Positions 42,271 to 50,536 of a stretch of 64,000 nt of DNA are shown here, piece by piece. Origin of the DNA: Jatrophihabitans_A sp035248685 (GTDB lineage Bacteria; Actinomycetota; Actinomycetes; Mycobacteriales; Jatrophihabitantaceae); the NCBI GenBank assembly GCA_035248685.1, contig DATFHF010000003.1, positions 62,001 to 126,000 of the forward strand, written 5' to 3'. The stretch's first letter is position 1, and each line of letters opens with the position of its first letter. The translations under genes and the position numbers were made by a program. Below the pieces are notes generated by a model, which made no database searches, was not told the origin of the DNA, and saw only the letters and a program-made list of their open reading frames with translations.

Positions 42271-42572
42271 GCCGCTCCCCATCTCTGTTGCACGTTCTGC
42301 TTGGTTGTCCCGAGCCGGGCCGCAATCTCGGCCCACGAGTAGCCCTCAGCGCGTAGCCCGTTCACGGCGTGAGTGATCGCGCTGTCCAACTCGGCTGACA
42401 GATCGGCGAGGCCTGCCAGCGCCTCGATATCGCCGTCGGCGACACGCCTCCCGCCGGCCCGAATGGCCCTGGTCAGGAACGCCACGTACTCGCCGTTCTC
42501 AACGGCCCTGCGACGCTGAGTCGCGCCAGGCGCCGTTCGTCGTTTCAGCGTCAACCCACGATTGACGCTCAT
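42267..42572 (-). CDS. Helix-turn-helix protein
   Basis: 101 residues, with a C-terminal HTH: EGYSWAEIAARLGTTKQNVQQRWG. The stop overlaps the clamp ATG. Its own start lies on an inverted repeat (42547-42569), so it may regulate the divergent gene at 42591. Confidence 0.7.
   Translation of the reverse strand: MSVNRGLTLKRRTAPGATQRRRAVENGEYVAFLTRAIRAGGRRVADGDIEALAGLADLSAELDSAITHAVNGLRAEGYSWAEIAARLGTTKQNVQQRWGAA
42547..42569. repeat. 8-bp inverted repeat at the 42572/42591 divergent start
   Basis: AGCGTCAA (42547-42554), 7-nt spacer, TTGACGCT (42562-42569). It covers codons 2-9 of the HTH gene and lies 22 nt before the plus-strand ATG, a good operator position. Confidence 0.6.
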
Positions 42573-42590
42573 GCGGCAGACTTACCTGTC

Positions 42591-43121
42591 ATGGCGTACC
42601 ACGAGGCGTTCTGGGTGACGGCCGGCACAGTTGCCCCCGTCATCGGGCTTGCCCATGCGGTAGCACTAGGACGCAATGTCGGGGCCATCAGCTCATACGT
42701 CGATCGGCACCGCGCCGCGCTAGCAGAAATGCGGACAACGATGTCGGCCCTCGAACTCGAAACCGAATCGGCTCGAAGCCGCTTGAAGGGCACCGAGGAT
42801 GACCTGGATGCAGTAGAGGACATCCTCCAGGCGCAGGACCGAAAACTGGTCGCGCTTAGGAAAGCCATCCAAGCCGAGCAGTTGATCGACCGCAAATTGC
42901 CCAGGCTTCTGCGGCGAGCCTCCGCCATCGATCTGATAATCGAATTGAGCTGGTCGCTTTCCGGAGCTGCCCTTCTTCTGGCCCTGATATCTCTTTCTTC
43001 CGGGCAAGACCTCATCCCGGAACTAGGGGAAGTCGTCATGATCGGCTTGACATCAATGAGCATTCCTACGTCCAGCGGTTTGGGGCGATTTAACTTCCGG
43101 AAAGAAATCGGTGAGCGGTAA
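42591..43121 (+). CDS. Plus-strand membrane protein with a central coiled coil
   Basis: 176 residues: an N-terminal hydrophobic helix (VTAGTVAPVIGLAHAVAL), a long heptad-like helix (AALAEMRTTMSALELETESARSRLKG... to AIQAEQLIDRK), then a second membrane helix (LSWSLSGAALLLALISL). It is opposite in strand to every neighbour and less GC-rich. This suggests independent expression in the lysogen, perhaps for exclusion of other phages; that role is inference. Confidence 0.7.
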   Translation: MAYHEAFWVTAGTVAPVIGLAHAVALGRNVGAISSYVDRHRAALAEMRTTMSALELETESARSRLKGTEDDLDAVEDILQAQDRKLVALRKAIQAEQLIDRKLPRLLRRASAIDLIIELSWSLSGAALLLALISLSSGQDLIPELGEVVMIGLTSMSIPTSSGLGRFNFRKEIGER

Positions 43122-43167
43122 CTCATCGGCGGGTGGACGCCGCGATCGACGGAGACCAAAGCGTTGG

Positions 43168-44775
43168 TCATGCCGCACCGCCGAGGGACTCAGCCACGGC
43201 GCGCAGGAGGAACTCAGCGGCAGGCGGTGTGACACCGTTGCCGAGTTGGCGCACCTTCTCGCGCCGGTTGCCAAGCACCCGGTATTCCGAACCGAACGCC
43301 ATCGCCGCCTGTATCTCGTGCGGTTCGAGCATCCGGAACGTGCAGTCGTGCACCGCCTGCTCGATCGAGACGAGCGACTGGTTAGTGATGGCCACCACGG
43401 TCCGCATCGGCTCACTGGCCGGCGTGCACATCATTCCGGCCGCGGCGGACCCGTCGCCGTTGTTGCGGACGAGCATGTGGTGATTGCCGGACGCGGTGAC
43501 CGTGGCCAGCGGCTCCCGCACGTCGCGGGCGTGGGAGCCGCCGCCGCGCAGCTCAGCGATGAAGGCGACGCCGTACCGGTCCTTGGTGGTCAGCGTGCCG
43601 ATCGGCTCGTCAACGCTGCTGGCCGATCCGGCGGTGCCGTAGTACGGGACCACCAGCGCGTCGGTTTCCCTGGTGGTTACCGTGCTGAACGGCTCGCGGG
43701 TGCTGGTCGCCGACTCCCGCCAGGTACCGCCGGAGGGAACCACCAGTGCGTCCTGTAGCCGCGCCGTCTGCGTACGTAGCGGATCGCTGGCCAGCCTCGC
43801 GTTGACCGCCTCTCGGCCTTCGACCGGAACCACCAGTGCGTGGTTGGAGCCGTTGGACACGATGGTGTGGAACGGGTCGGACACCGCTGAAGGTCGCGGC
43901 TGTCCGGACCGGAACAGAGTCAGGTGAGGCTGGGCAGTGCCGTACTTCCGCAGCCCCGCCTCGATCCTGGCGATCGTCTTCGGGCTGAGCGGCCTGTCCC
44001 GGTCGCCGATCCGCAGGCCTGGCATAGACCAGTCGATCGCCGCCGCGGCCGGCAGTGCGTAGGGCTCGACCGTGTGTCCGTGGCCGCACACGTAGATGTA
44101 CTGCGTCCGGTAGCGGCCGACCGTCCTGCCCGGCTTCCATGCCTGCGTCGCCGCGACGTCCAGCCCGCACCGCTCGCACCAGGCCAGCGGGCGCGGGGCT
44201 ACGTTCGGCCGGCGCTGGCCCTTGCGGTGGAACACGATGTAGAGCCGGTCGCGGGACTGCGGCGCCCTCGGTGCGTCGATCGCCTGAGCGTGCATCGAGT
44301 TCAGGGAGACCAGCTGGTGCTCGTAGCCGAGCAGGTTCATGGCCTGCAACCAAGCCGGGAACATGACCCACTTGGCCGCCTCCACCACGTTCTCCACCAC
44401 GACGGCCCGGTACGGGTGCCGCTCAGCGAACCGCGGCACGTCCCACATCGTCGCCCGGGACCGCTCGGCCGCCTCGTCCGGCAGCACGTCGCCGAACAGG
44501 TCCGGTTGGTTCTGCAACCGCCGGCTGACACCCTTTGCCTGACTGTGGTTCGTGCACTCCGGTGACGCCCAAAGAACATCGGTCAGCGGGTACCGTCGCG
44601 GGTCAACCTGGCTGATGTCCGCGCAGTCGTGCTCGGTGTCGGGGAAGTTCGCCGCGTGCGTCTCGATAGCTCTCGTCCAATGGTTCGCGGCCATCACGAG
44701 CCGGAACCCGGCCGCCCGGGCACCGAGCCCGGAACCGCCAGCACCACAGAACAGATCGGTCACCGTCAGGCTCAT
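43168..44775 (-). CDS. C5-cytosine DNA methyltransferase with a PEC catalytic motif
   Basis: 535 residues. Motif I is VTDLFCGAGGSGLGARAAGF; the catalytic loop is ASPECTNHS with C74, replacing the usual PPCQ; motif VI is VVENVVEAAKW; motif VIII QSRDRLYIVFHRK; motif X QLGNGVTPPAA. The target-recognition region has a zinc-like CERCG...YVCGHGH followed by six degenerate repeats of the type EPxxTVTxxxxxALVVPxxG. It methylates cytosine in phage or host DNA. Its start overlaps the regulator gene upstream. Confidence 0.85.
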   Translation of the reverse strand: MSLTVTDLFCGAGGSGLGARAAGFRLVMAANHWTRAIETHAANFPDTEHDCADISQVDPRRYPLTDVLWASPECTNHSQAKGVSRRLQNQPDLFGDVLPDEAAERSRATMWDVPRFAERHPYRAVVVENVVEAAKWVMFPAWLQAMNLLGYEHQLVSLNSMHAQAIDAPRAPQSRDRLYIVFHRKGQRRPNVAPRPLAWCERCGLDVAATQAWKPGRTVGRYRTQYIYVCGHGHTVEPYALPAAAAIDWSMPGLRIGDRDRPLSPKTIARIEAGLRKYGTAQPHLTLFRSGQPRPSAVSDPFHTIVSNGSNHALVVPVEGREAVNARLASDPLRTQTARLQDALVVPSGGTWRESATSTREPFSTVTTRETDALVVPYYGTAGSASSVDEPIGTLTTKDRYGVAFIAELRGGGSHARDVREPLATVTASGNHHMLVRNNGDGSAAAGMMCTPASEPMRTVVAITNQSLVSIEQAVHDCTFRMLEPHEIQAAMAFGSEYRVLGNRREKVRQLGNGVTPPAAEFLLRAVAESLGGAA

Positions 44776-45116
44776 GCCGTGGTCCTCACTCCGATTAAGA
44801 GGAAGCCACCAGCACCGAAGATCAGCGCCCGGCCGGTCTCAACGTGCTCGCGGGCCAGCGCCGCGGCAGCGGCAGCAGTGAACCCCGTATCGAGCAGTTG
44901 CTTTATGAATACAGCGATGTTGGCCTCGGCCACGCTGAACCTACGGGCGTAGCCGTTACCCGGGTGCCCCTCGCCGATCGTGCGCAGATAGCCAGTTCGG
45001 CAGTAGAAGTCCACCTGCCGGTAGCTCAACCCGGACCGGGCCATCAGCTCCGCGCACCCGATGCCCTCCTCCTCGGTACGGTCCGAGTGGATCCGCAACA
45101 CCTTCATACCGGTCAC
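44772..45116 (-). CDS. MerR-like HTH regulator
   Basis: 114 residues from GTG 45116 (GTGA overlap). The core GIGCAELMARSGLSYRQVDFYCRTGYL is a MerR-type winged helix, followed by GNGYARRFSVAEANIAVFIKQLLDTGF. The C-terminal helix may dimerise. No metal-binding cysteines are obvious. Confidence 0.75.
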   Translation of the reverse strand: MTGMKVLRIHSDRTEEEGIGCAELMARSGLSYRQVDFYCRTGYLRTIGEGHPGNGYARRFSVAEANIAVFIKQLLDTGFTAAAAAALAREHVETGRALIFGAGGFLLIGVRTTA

Positions 45117-45433
45117 GACGAACCCCCCAGCAGCCGTCGGCGCTCCCGCTCGCTCAGACCGCCCCAAATGCCGAACCGCTCCTTGTGCTCCAGCGCGTAC
45201 AGCAGGCATTCGCTTCGCACCTCGCAGCCGGCACAAACCCGCTTGGCATCGCGGGTGGAACCGCCCTTCTCGGGGAAGAACACCTCCGGATCGGTTTGCC
45301 GACAAAGGCCGAACTCCATCCACGGCTCTGAGCCGACCATGCCGTCGAGGGGCGAGGCATGGTCAGTTGGTGCTGACCGGCGCATCAGACGACGCGGGGC
45401 CGCCTGGACGTCGTTGCCCGCGCGCCAACTCAT
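45113..45433 (-). CDS. WhiB-family transcriptional regulator
   Basis: 106 residues from ATG 45433, which overlaps the preceding stop as ATGA. It has four cysteines C44, C67, C70 and C76 in the WhiB spacing C-x22-C-x2-C-x5-C for a [4Fe-4S] cluster, then FGIWGGLSERERRRLL, the G(V/I)WGG turn and basic tail. WhiB proteins are actinobacterial and bind sigma factor sigma-A. Phage copies such as WhiB of TM4 repress host whiB2 and alter septation and superinfection. Confidence 0.9.
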   Translation of the reverse strand: MSWRAGNDVQAAPRRLMRRSAPTDHASPLDGMVGSEPWMEFGLCRQTDPEVFFPEKGGSTRDAKRVCAGCEVRSECLLYALEHKERFGIWGGLSERERRRLLGGSS

Positions 45434-45798
45434 GCCGCACACCCGCTGGCGCGTAGCGGTTGCTCATGCAGCGGCTTCAGCCCTGCATGCCGAACCCGCG
45501 CATCCAACGCGGCCGTCGTCCGGAACCCCAGCCGCCGCGCCAGAGCCTCAGCGTTCGTTTCGCCTGCGCCGATCAGGAACAGGTAATCCTGAACGAACGC
45601 GACCCGGCGCGGGTGGCAGTCGATGTCTGGGGTCTCGAACTTCGCCGTCATCTCCTCGACGTAGGCGGCCCGAGCGCGAGAGCACGGCCAGCACAACCGG
45701 GAATGCCGGCGGCGGTGCTCGATAACCCCGTCCATCGTTCCCCGCCGCGGCGGCTCGCAGCCGTCCGGTGCGATGTCGTTGCTCGTCCGGCGGGTCAT
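45430..45798 (-). CDS. Helix-turn-helix small protein
   Basis: 122 residues. The N-terminal HSRLCWPCSRARAAY has a CxxC; the C-terminal GETNAEALARRLGFRTTAALDARVR is an HTH. It is part of a run of regulators (HTH, WhiB, MerR) with overlapping ends, so the three are co-translated. Confidence 0.6.
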   Translation of the reverse strand: MTRRTSNDIAPDGCEPPRRGTMDGVIEHRRRHSRLCWPCSRARAAYVEEMTAKFETPDIDCHPRRVAFVQDYLFLIGAGETNAEALARRLGFRTTAALDARVRHAGLKPLHEQPLRASGCAA

Positions 45799-46310
45799 GG
45801 TGCAGCCGTCCAGGGAATCGCCAGCTCGAACTCGGCCGGTCCGCCCGCTACCTCAGCGGCCGACCAGGCCAACTGGCAGACACCGCACAGGTACCCGGCG
45901 TCGTCACCGGTCAGTTTCATCAACCTGGCCTTGCACGTCGGGCACTTCGGCGGGTTGGTCCGGCGCAGCCAGCCGCCAACCTCAGCCTCGGCGATGTTTT
46001 CCCCGATCCAGGTATGGCATTCGCGGCACAACGGAACGCAGTTCGCCGGGTCGGTGATCGAACCGCCACGGCCGCGCGGCAACACCTCGTGCGGGTCGAC
46101 GGCCGGCTTGGACAGGCACCGGATGCATAGCGGGTTGCTGGCCATCAGCATGTTCACCAGCGGCCGGCGAACCGTGCGATACAGCTTGTCCATCTTCGAA
46201 CTGCGCGCCCGCAACCGACCGGTGCGCTTCAACGCTTTCTGCCCAGCCTGCAAAGGTGTCCGCCGTTCGAGCGGCTTGCTCGGCTTAGGCATCGGCTTGT
46301 TCCGGTTCAC
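45795..46310 (-). CDS. HNH endonuclease with C-terminal zinc ribbon
   Basis: 171 residues from GTG 46310 (GTGA overlap). The HNH core is NPLCIRCLSKPAVDPHEVLPRGRGG with CVPLCRECHTWIGEN. A second zinc ribbon follows: CPTCKARLMKL and YLCGVCQLAW. Likely a recombination or processing nuclease; the ribbon is unusual for the family. Confidence 0.75.
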   Translation of the reverse strand: MNRNKPMPKPSKPLERRTPLQAGQKALKRTGRLRARSSKMDKLYRTVRRPLVNMLMASNPLCIRCLSKPAVDPHEVLPRGRGGSITDPANCVPLCRECHTWIGENIAEAEVGGWLRRTNPPKCPTCKARLMKLTGDDAGYLCGVCQLAWSAAEVAGGPAEFELAIPWTAAP

Positions 46311-47248
46311 GTCATGCACCAGCCCGAGTCGCAGTTATCAAGTTCGTCGCCGAAGTCGAGTAGTCCCTGGTCGGCATTCGCGACTAGGCGCAGGGGCTTG
46401 CCGAAACGGGTCAGGTACACGGGGTCCTTACCGAGGGCGTCGCGACGCTCGTTGAGGGTGTCCTCCAGTTGGGCCGCCCGCTCGAACAGTTCTGGCTCTG
46501 TCCTGGCCATCTCGTCCCAGGTCTCGGGGCGGTGGAACGGGCAGAAAAAACAGGACGACTTAGGCGGGACAGGCAGGTAGGCGAAAGCTTCTCGCCTCAA
46601 TCGCTCCAGCTCTCCGGGTGGCAGAAAGTCCAACTCGCCGCGCTCATCCAGTTGGCGCAGCCGGTCGGCGATGTGGGCAGGCATTGGCTCGCGTCGGATG
46701 AGATTGGCGCAGTCCTGCCGTGTCATCCGGAGCCCGGTGTCCTCGCCGAAGCCGATCAGCGGGTACACGATCCGCTCGTGCGGTTCGATGCGCCGGTTGT
46801 TTGCGCGGTGTATCTCGTCGGCGCTGATACCGATGCCGACGACGGCCGGATTGGTGGCGGTCGCGCCGTGTTGCTTTGCCCACTTGCCGGTCACCCGGAT
46901 TTTGAAGTCAGCGGTGCAGGACCGCTGGCCGGGCGCCCCGTTGCTCATCCGCACCGGGATGGGCAGGGACCGCGAACCTTCTCGGTTGAGCCGGCCCCAC
47001 AGCGTTTCGACTGTGCCGTCGCGCTTTACCCGGTCGATCAGGTGCAACGCGATGCCGTGCTCGTCGGCGTAGGGCATGGCCACCTCGCGGACGTAGCGCA
47101 GTGTTGCCGGGTGCTCGCTGTCGTCGCCGACGTTGGCCATTACGAATGTGCGGAAGTCGATTCGCTCCTGCGCGGCCAGCACGAGCAGCGCGGTGGACTG
47201 CACACCGCCGCCGTAGGACACGAACCGCAACTGCTGCTGGCCTGTCAC
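46307..47248 (-). CDS. PAPS-reductase-like adenine nucleotide alpha-hydrolase (PP-loop)
   Basis: 313 residues. The PP-loop SYGGGVQSTALLVLAA binds ATP or PAPS. Downstream are APGQRSCTADFKIR and SSCFFCPFHRPETWDEM, cysteine motifs similar to DndC and phage PAPS-reductase-like proteins that may hold an Fe-S cluster. A role in sulfur or base modification of DNA or tRNA is possible; no dnd operon partner is present in the window. Confidence 0.75.
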   Translation of the reverse strand: MTGQQQLRFVSYGGGVQSTALLVLAAQERIDFRTFVMANVGDDSEHPATLRYVREVAMPYADEHGIALHLIDRVKRDGTVETLWGRLNREGSRSLPIPVRMSNGAPGQRSCTADFKIRVTGKWAKQHGATATNPAVVGIGISADEIHRANNRRIEPHERIVYPLIGFGEDTGLRMTRQDCANLIRREPMPAHIADRLRQLDERGELDFLPPGELERLRREAFAYLPVPPKSSCFFCPFHRPETWDEMARTEPELFERAAQLEDTLNERRDALGKDPVYLTRFGKPLRLVANADQGLLDFGDELDNCDSGWCMT

Positions 47249-47979
47249 GTCAGACCGTCCAGGGCCAGCTCAGCGGCGGCCGGCAGCGGCAGGTCCCGCA
47301 GACTCTCTACGAACGCCTGCACCAGCGCGGCGTCCCTCGTCGGGCTCACGTGCGGTTTCGGATCTTCGAGCCGAACCGTCACCCCGTCAGGGATTAGACC
47401 GCCCGGCGCGCACGGCATCTTCGCCGCCTTGGACATGTCCAGGACCGCCTGGACGTACCCGGGCAGCACCACGGTGCGCTCCGGGATCATCTCGACCTTG
47501 GTCAGTAGCCAGCCGGCGCTGCACAGCGCCTCATAGATCACGTCGGCCGGGGACTCCGCGAACGGGCCGACGCAGCGCCGCTGCAAGGTGTCGAACAGTT
47601 TGCTCAGGGTGATCTGCAGATCGGGGGAAGGCTTGGCCGGGATTGGCCAGCGGGCCGGCTCGACCACCACGTGATCGCGGGCGTTGGAGCGCGCCCACGC
47701 TTCGAACGCTGCCGGGTCCGACACCGCAGGCACCACGGCGCCGCTGTCGCAGCGGACCTCGCCGACCTTGAACGGCTGCTGCGGGTCATCCGGGTTCGGC
47801 AGGGTCGCGATGATCTTCTCGCCGACCGCCCAGCCCTGCCGGATTTCATCGCGCAGCTCGTCAGCCTTGCCCTTGACGACGCTGGCGAGCATCGTCAGCG
47901 CGAGCAGGCGGCGCGCGGTCTCGTCCGGGTTCGGCCGCACCTCGGCCGGCAACACATCAACCGGCTCGGTGACTGTCAT
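47245..47979 (-). CDS. Conserved phage protein next to the annealing recombinase
   Basis: 244 residues with ATGA/GTGA overlaps at both ends. The N-terminus is helical (RRLLALTMLASVVKGKADELRDEI), then beta-rich. Adjacency to a Rad52/Erf-type gene suggests a recombination role, for example nuclease inhibition, but no motif supports this. Confidence 0.55.
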   Translation of the reverse strand: MTVTEPVDVLPAEVRPNPDETARRLLALTMLASVVKGKADELRDEIRQGWAVGEKIIATLPNPDDPQQPFKVGEVRCDSGAVVPAVSDPAAFEAWARSNARDHVVVEPARWPIPAKPSPDLQITLSKLFDTLQRRCVGPFAESPADVIYEALCSAGWLLTKVEMIPERTVVLPGYVQAVLDMSKAAKMPCAPGGLIPDGVTVRLEDPKPHVSPTRDAALVQAFVESLRDLPLPAAAELALDGLT

Positions 47980-48707
47980 TCCGCACCAGCCCGAGCGGCG
48001 GTATCGAGTTCAGCGATGTACCCGGCCAGTGTGGCGATCGACGCCGTGGCGATCGACCGGTTGGCCTCGGTGTCCGACTCGGAGACCCACCACTCGAAAT
48101 GGTCGGTCACCTGCCGGTTCGACCCCCGGCCGGCCGCCTTCGACATCGAGCGGATCAGGTCCCACAACGGCTGCCGGGGATCTGCAGATTCACCCTCGGG
48201 GGGAACGCCCGGCCGCCCCGGCATGCGGATCGGCTCCATGCGCGGTGTCTGCCGCCACAAGTCCAGGCCGACACCGAACCGCATCGCCGCGTTCTTCAAC
48301 GCATCACTGATCGCGGCCTTGACGTCATCCGGCCGACGGGCGCCGTAGGAGCTGCCATATCCGGAGCGGGTGACCGGTGTTCCGTCGGCGTCGTGCACGG
48401 TCAGCTTGATCCACAGGCCGCCGGCGGCGTCGAACGCGGGCAGCCCGTTGGCGTCGGTGGAGAACGGCTCCCAATACCAGCGCGGGTCAGCCGTCAGCAG
48501 CCGGTCGGTGACGTCGCCCTGGCTGACGTACTCGATGTGCTCGTGGGCGGTGGAGACCCGGCGGTGGCAGGTCTCGCACGGCTGCACCTCGTGATCGACG
48601 CAGGTAGCGTCCGGATTCGAGCAGGTGACGCACAGCACGTCCGGCCGGCGACGGATCGCATCCTGCGGGAACTCGGCCCGCAGCTGCTGCAATGGGCCAT
48701 CGGTCAT
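47976..48707 (-). CDS. Rad52/Erf-type single-strand annealing protein
   Basis: 243 residues. An N-terminal zinc ribbon (CVTCSNPDATCVDH, CETCHRR) precedes the annealing core: DVTDRLLTADPRWYWEPF, GGLWIKLTV, GSSYGARRPDDVKAAISDALKNAAMRFGVGLDLW. The KxAxxDALKRAA-type helix and following FGxGLxLW are diagnostic of the Rad52/Rad22-like phage recombinases. It anneals complementary ssDNA during recombination-dependent replication. Confidence 0.8.
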   Translation of the reverse strand: MTDGPLQQLRAEFPQDAIRRRPDVLCVTCSNPDATCVDHEVQPCETCHRRVSTAHEHIEYVSQGDVTDRLLTADPRWYWEPFSTDANGLPAFDAAGGLWIKLTVHDADGTPVTRSGYGSSYGARRPDDVKAAISDALKNAAMRFGVGLDLWRQTPRMEPIRMPGRPGVPPEGESADPRQPLWDLIRSMSKAAGRGSNRQVTDHFEWWVSESDTEANRSIATASIATLAGYIAELDTAARAGAE

Positions 48708-48997
48708 CGAGCACCCGCCGTCAGCAGTTCACGGACACGCTGCGCTCCACGCGACCGTTCGACGTACTGCCACACCTGGCACAAGAACTCGGGGTGATTC
48801 GGGTGTGGGACGCGCTCCTCGGTCCGGCGGTAGTCGAAGTGATGACCCATCCGCTCAGCGGCAACCTTGCGCTGGGTCAGGTCGGCGTCGTAGTAGACCC
48901 ACCTGTCACCGGGGCCGCCGCGCTGGATCGCCATCGGCTCGTCGCGACCGTTCCAGCAGTGCAGCCGCACCTCAGTGGCCTGCTTTCGGCTAGCCAC
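48704..48997 (-). CDS. Small hypothetical protein
   Basis: 97 residues from GTG 48997, ATGA-coupled to the annealing protein gene. Beta start (EVRLHCWNG) then basic helical segments (FLCQVWQYVERSRGAQRVREL). No recognised family. Confidence 0.55.
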   Translation of the reverse strand: MASRKQATEVRLHCWNGRDEPMAIQRGGPGDRWVYYDADLTQRKVAAERMGHHFDYRRTEERVPHPNHPEFLCQVWQYVERSRGAQRVRELLTAGAR

Positions 48998-49331
48998 GGA
49001 CGCTTGCCTCCAGCGCGCGCACGCGCTCGGACTGGTCGCGCAACCGGTAGGTCAGCAGCCGGTGCCGCTCGCGGGCCTGCGCCCGCTCCCACAGGTGCCC
49101 CAGCACGAAGCCGAGCACCAGCGCCAGCCACCAGAAGACCCCGGCCGGTCCTGACAGTGCGGCCCGGATCATCGCCACGCCCACCGCTACCGAGGTGCCG
49201 CACAGGAGGACCAGCAGCGGCCAGAACGGCCACGCCCGGCGCAGCCGCCGGTCCGAGTCGGCCGGGATCGCAACCCCGGTCGCGAGCCGGTTCACCAGGC
49301 GAACATCGTCGCCGCCGTTGTCCATACGCAT
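48990..49331 (-). CDS. Two-helix membrane protein of the early operon
   Basis: 113 residues. Two transmembrane helices (WPFWPLLVLLCGTSVAVGVAMI; GVFWWLALVLGFVLGHLW) followed by a basic coiled-coil-like tail (RDQSERVRALEASV). Role unknown. Confidence 0.6.
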   Translation of the reverse strand: MRMDNGGDDVRLVNRLATGVAIPADSDRRLRRAWPFWPLLVLLCGTSVAVGVAMIRAALSGPAGVFWWLALVLGFVLGHLWERAQARERHRLLTYRLRDQSERVRALEASVRG

Positions 49332-49410
49332 GGTCGTTTCCTCTTTCAGGGCATGACGAAATAGGCGCCACGTGCGCCGGTCGAAAGCGTGTTTGAATTA
49401 GTGAGTAGGA

Positions 49411-49611
49411 CTAAGCGGTGCGCCGCTCGATCCAGGCCAGCGCGTCAGCCGCGCGGACCCGCATCTTTGACCGGCTCTCGCCATTGCTGATATCCACCGT
49501 CGGAATCCGGCCCGCCTGGATTTCCAGGTAGACGAATCTCCGGCTACAGCCCCACAACGTTGCGAGTTGCGGTACTGAATACAGGCGGATGTCTGCATCG
49601 GTAACGGTCAT
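49411..49611 (-). CDS. Excisionase-like (MerR/HTH_17) protein
   Basis: 66 residues. YSVPQLATLWGCSRRFVYLEIQAGRIPTVDI is the winged helix of Xis/AlpA-type proteins, ending MRVRAADALAWIERR. It probably directs integrase towards excision. ATGA-coupled to the Cro-like gene, so it is expressed when the early promoter is active. The 49332-49410 stretch is empty. Confidence 0.75.
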   Translation of the reverse strand: MTVTDADIRLYSVPQLATLWGCSRRFVYLEIQAGRIPTVDISNGESRSKMRVRAADALAWIERRTA

Positions 49612-49862
49612 GCCGTTTCCAAGGTGAAGAGGTCTTCGAATCGAATGCGGTGAGCCTTGAAGTAGCCCAGCGCACGCGCGATGAATTCGTTGCTCGGAGG
49701 TCGGTGGCCGTTCTGCACCATGTTGACTGCCACCCGCGAGGTCCCGAGTGCGTCTGCCCGAGCAGTGTCCGTGGCAAGGCCCGCGCTCTCGCAGACCTCG
49801 ATCCAGGCAGTCCGGTTCAGTCGTACCCGCGGCTGTTGCGCGGTGGTAGTCCGTGAGGGCAT
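49608..49862 (-). CDS. Cro-like HTH repressor of the early operon
   Basis: 84 residues from ATG 49862 (MPSRTTTAQQPRVRL). The HTH is ATDTARADALGTSRVAVNMVQNG. It is the first gene of the leftward early operon, divergent from the XRE repressor, the classic cro position. An upstream GTG at 49907 would add 15 residues; a TAACAT at 49914-49919 (minus strand) lies at -10 distance, so a leaderless GTG start is possible. Confidence 0.75.
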   Translation of the reverse strand: MPSRTTTAQQPRVRLNRTAWIEVCESAGLATDTARADALGTSRVAVNMVQNGHRPPSNEFIARALGYFKAHRIRFEDLFTLETA

Positions 49863-49881
49863 GAACGGAACAGTAGCGGAC

Positions 49882-49952
49882 GTGTCACCGTTTGGCGATA
49901 CCAACACGCAAATATGTTACTGAGTGGTGACACTGTTGGTTTGATACCAACA
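49882..49952. promoter_or_regulatory. Immunity operator region (cro/repressor intergenic)
   Basis: Three elements lie between the divergent regulators. GTGTCACC (49882-49889) and GGTGACAC (49926-49933) are a perfect inverted pair. GATACCAACA occurs at 49897-49906 and 49943-49952. The second copy forms the palindrome TGTTGGT-ttgat-ACCAACA (49934-49952). These are likely operator half-sites for the Cro-like and XRE proteins. Confidence 0.75.
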
Positions 49953-50011
49953 TGTGAGCTTCCCAGCGTTCCGCTTGTCGGAACATGATCGCGTACGTCA
50001 GACTGTCACGC

Positions 50012-50428
50012 ATGAGTGACACGCTTCCGAGCGATTACGGGCCGCGGCTCGCACGCTACATCGACCAACTGCGCGGCGCCACGAGCGTCCGTGAGTTCTC
50101 GCGCACACACCGGCTGGATCACCAACGCATCAGCCTGTGGGGAAGCGGCAGGACGCCCAGCTACAGGGACGTCCAGGTCGTCGCCGAAGGTCTCGGAATC
50201 AGCTACGGCGAGGTTCTGGTCATCATGGGCGTGGGCAAGCCGGAAGACTTCACCGTCACCGTTGGCACGAGCGTCCGGCAGGCCATCGAAGAGGACCCGG
50301 AGTTGAGCGAGAAGGAGCGAGCAGCACTACGGAGCGTGCATGCAGCGCTACTGGACTTGCGACACGGTTACGATTCGGTAACAGTCAACCAGCCTACAAG
50401 TGGTCCAACACGCATCAAGCGGACATAA
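50012..50428 (+). CDS. XRE-type immunity repressor candidate
   Basis: 138 residues from ATG 50012 (MSDTLPSDYG); ATG 49985 is an alternative. The HTH is ATSVREFSRTHRLDHQRISLWGSGRTPSYRDVQVVAEGLG. The C-terminal half (DPELSEKERAALRSVHAALLDL) probably dimerises. There is no LexA-type peptidase domain, so induction would not be by RecA-stimulated self-cleavage. Divergent from the Cro-like gene. Confidence 0.75.
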   Translation: MSDTLPSDYGPRLARYIDQLRGATSVREFSRTHRLDHQRISLWGSGRTPSYRDVQVVAEGLGISYGEVLVIMGVGKPEDFTVTVGTSVRQAIEEDPELSEKERAALRSVHAALLDLRHGYDSVTVNQPTSGPTRIKRT

Positions 50429-50536
50429 TGTCGCTACGCCGATCACACACCCCGCCTCGGCTGTGTAACGATCCCTTCACGGGTCAGGACGCGGCCCGCG
50501 CCGACAACCACGCCGGATGAGGTCCACGGAACACGA

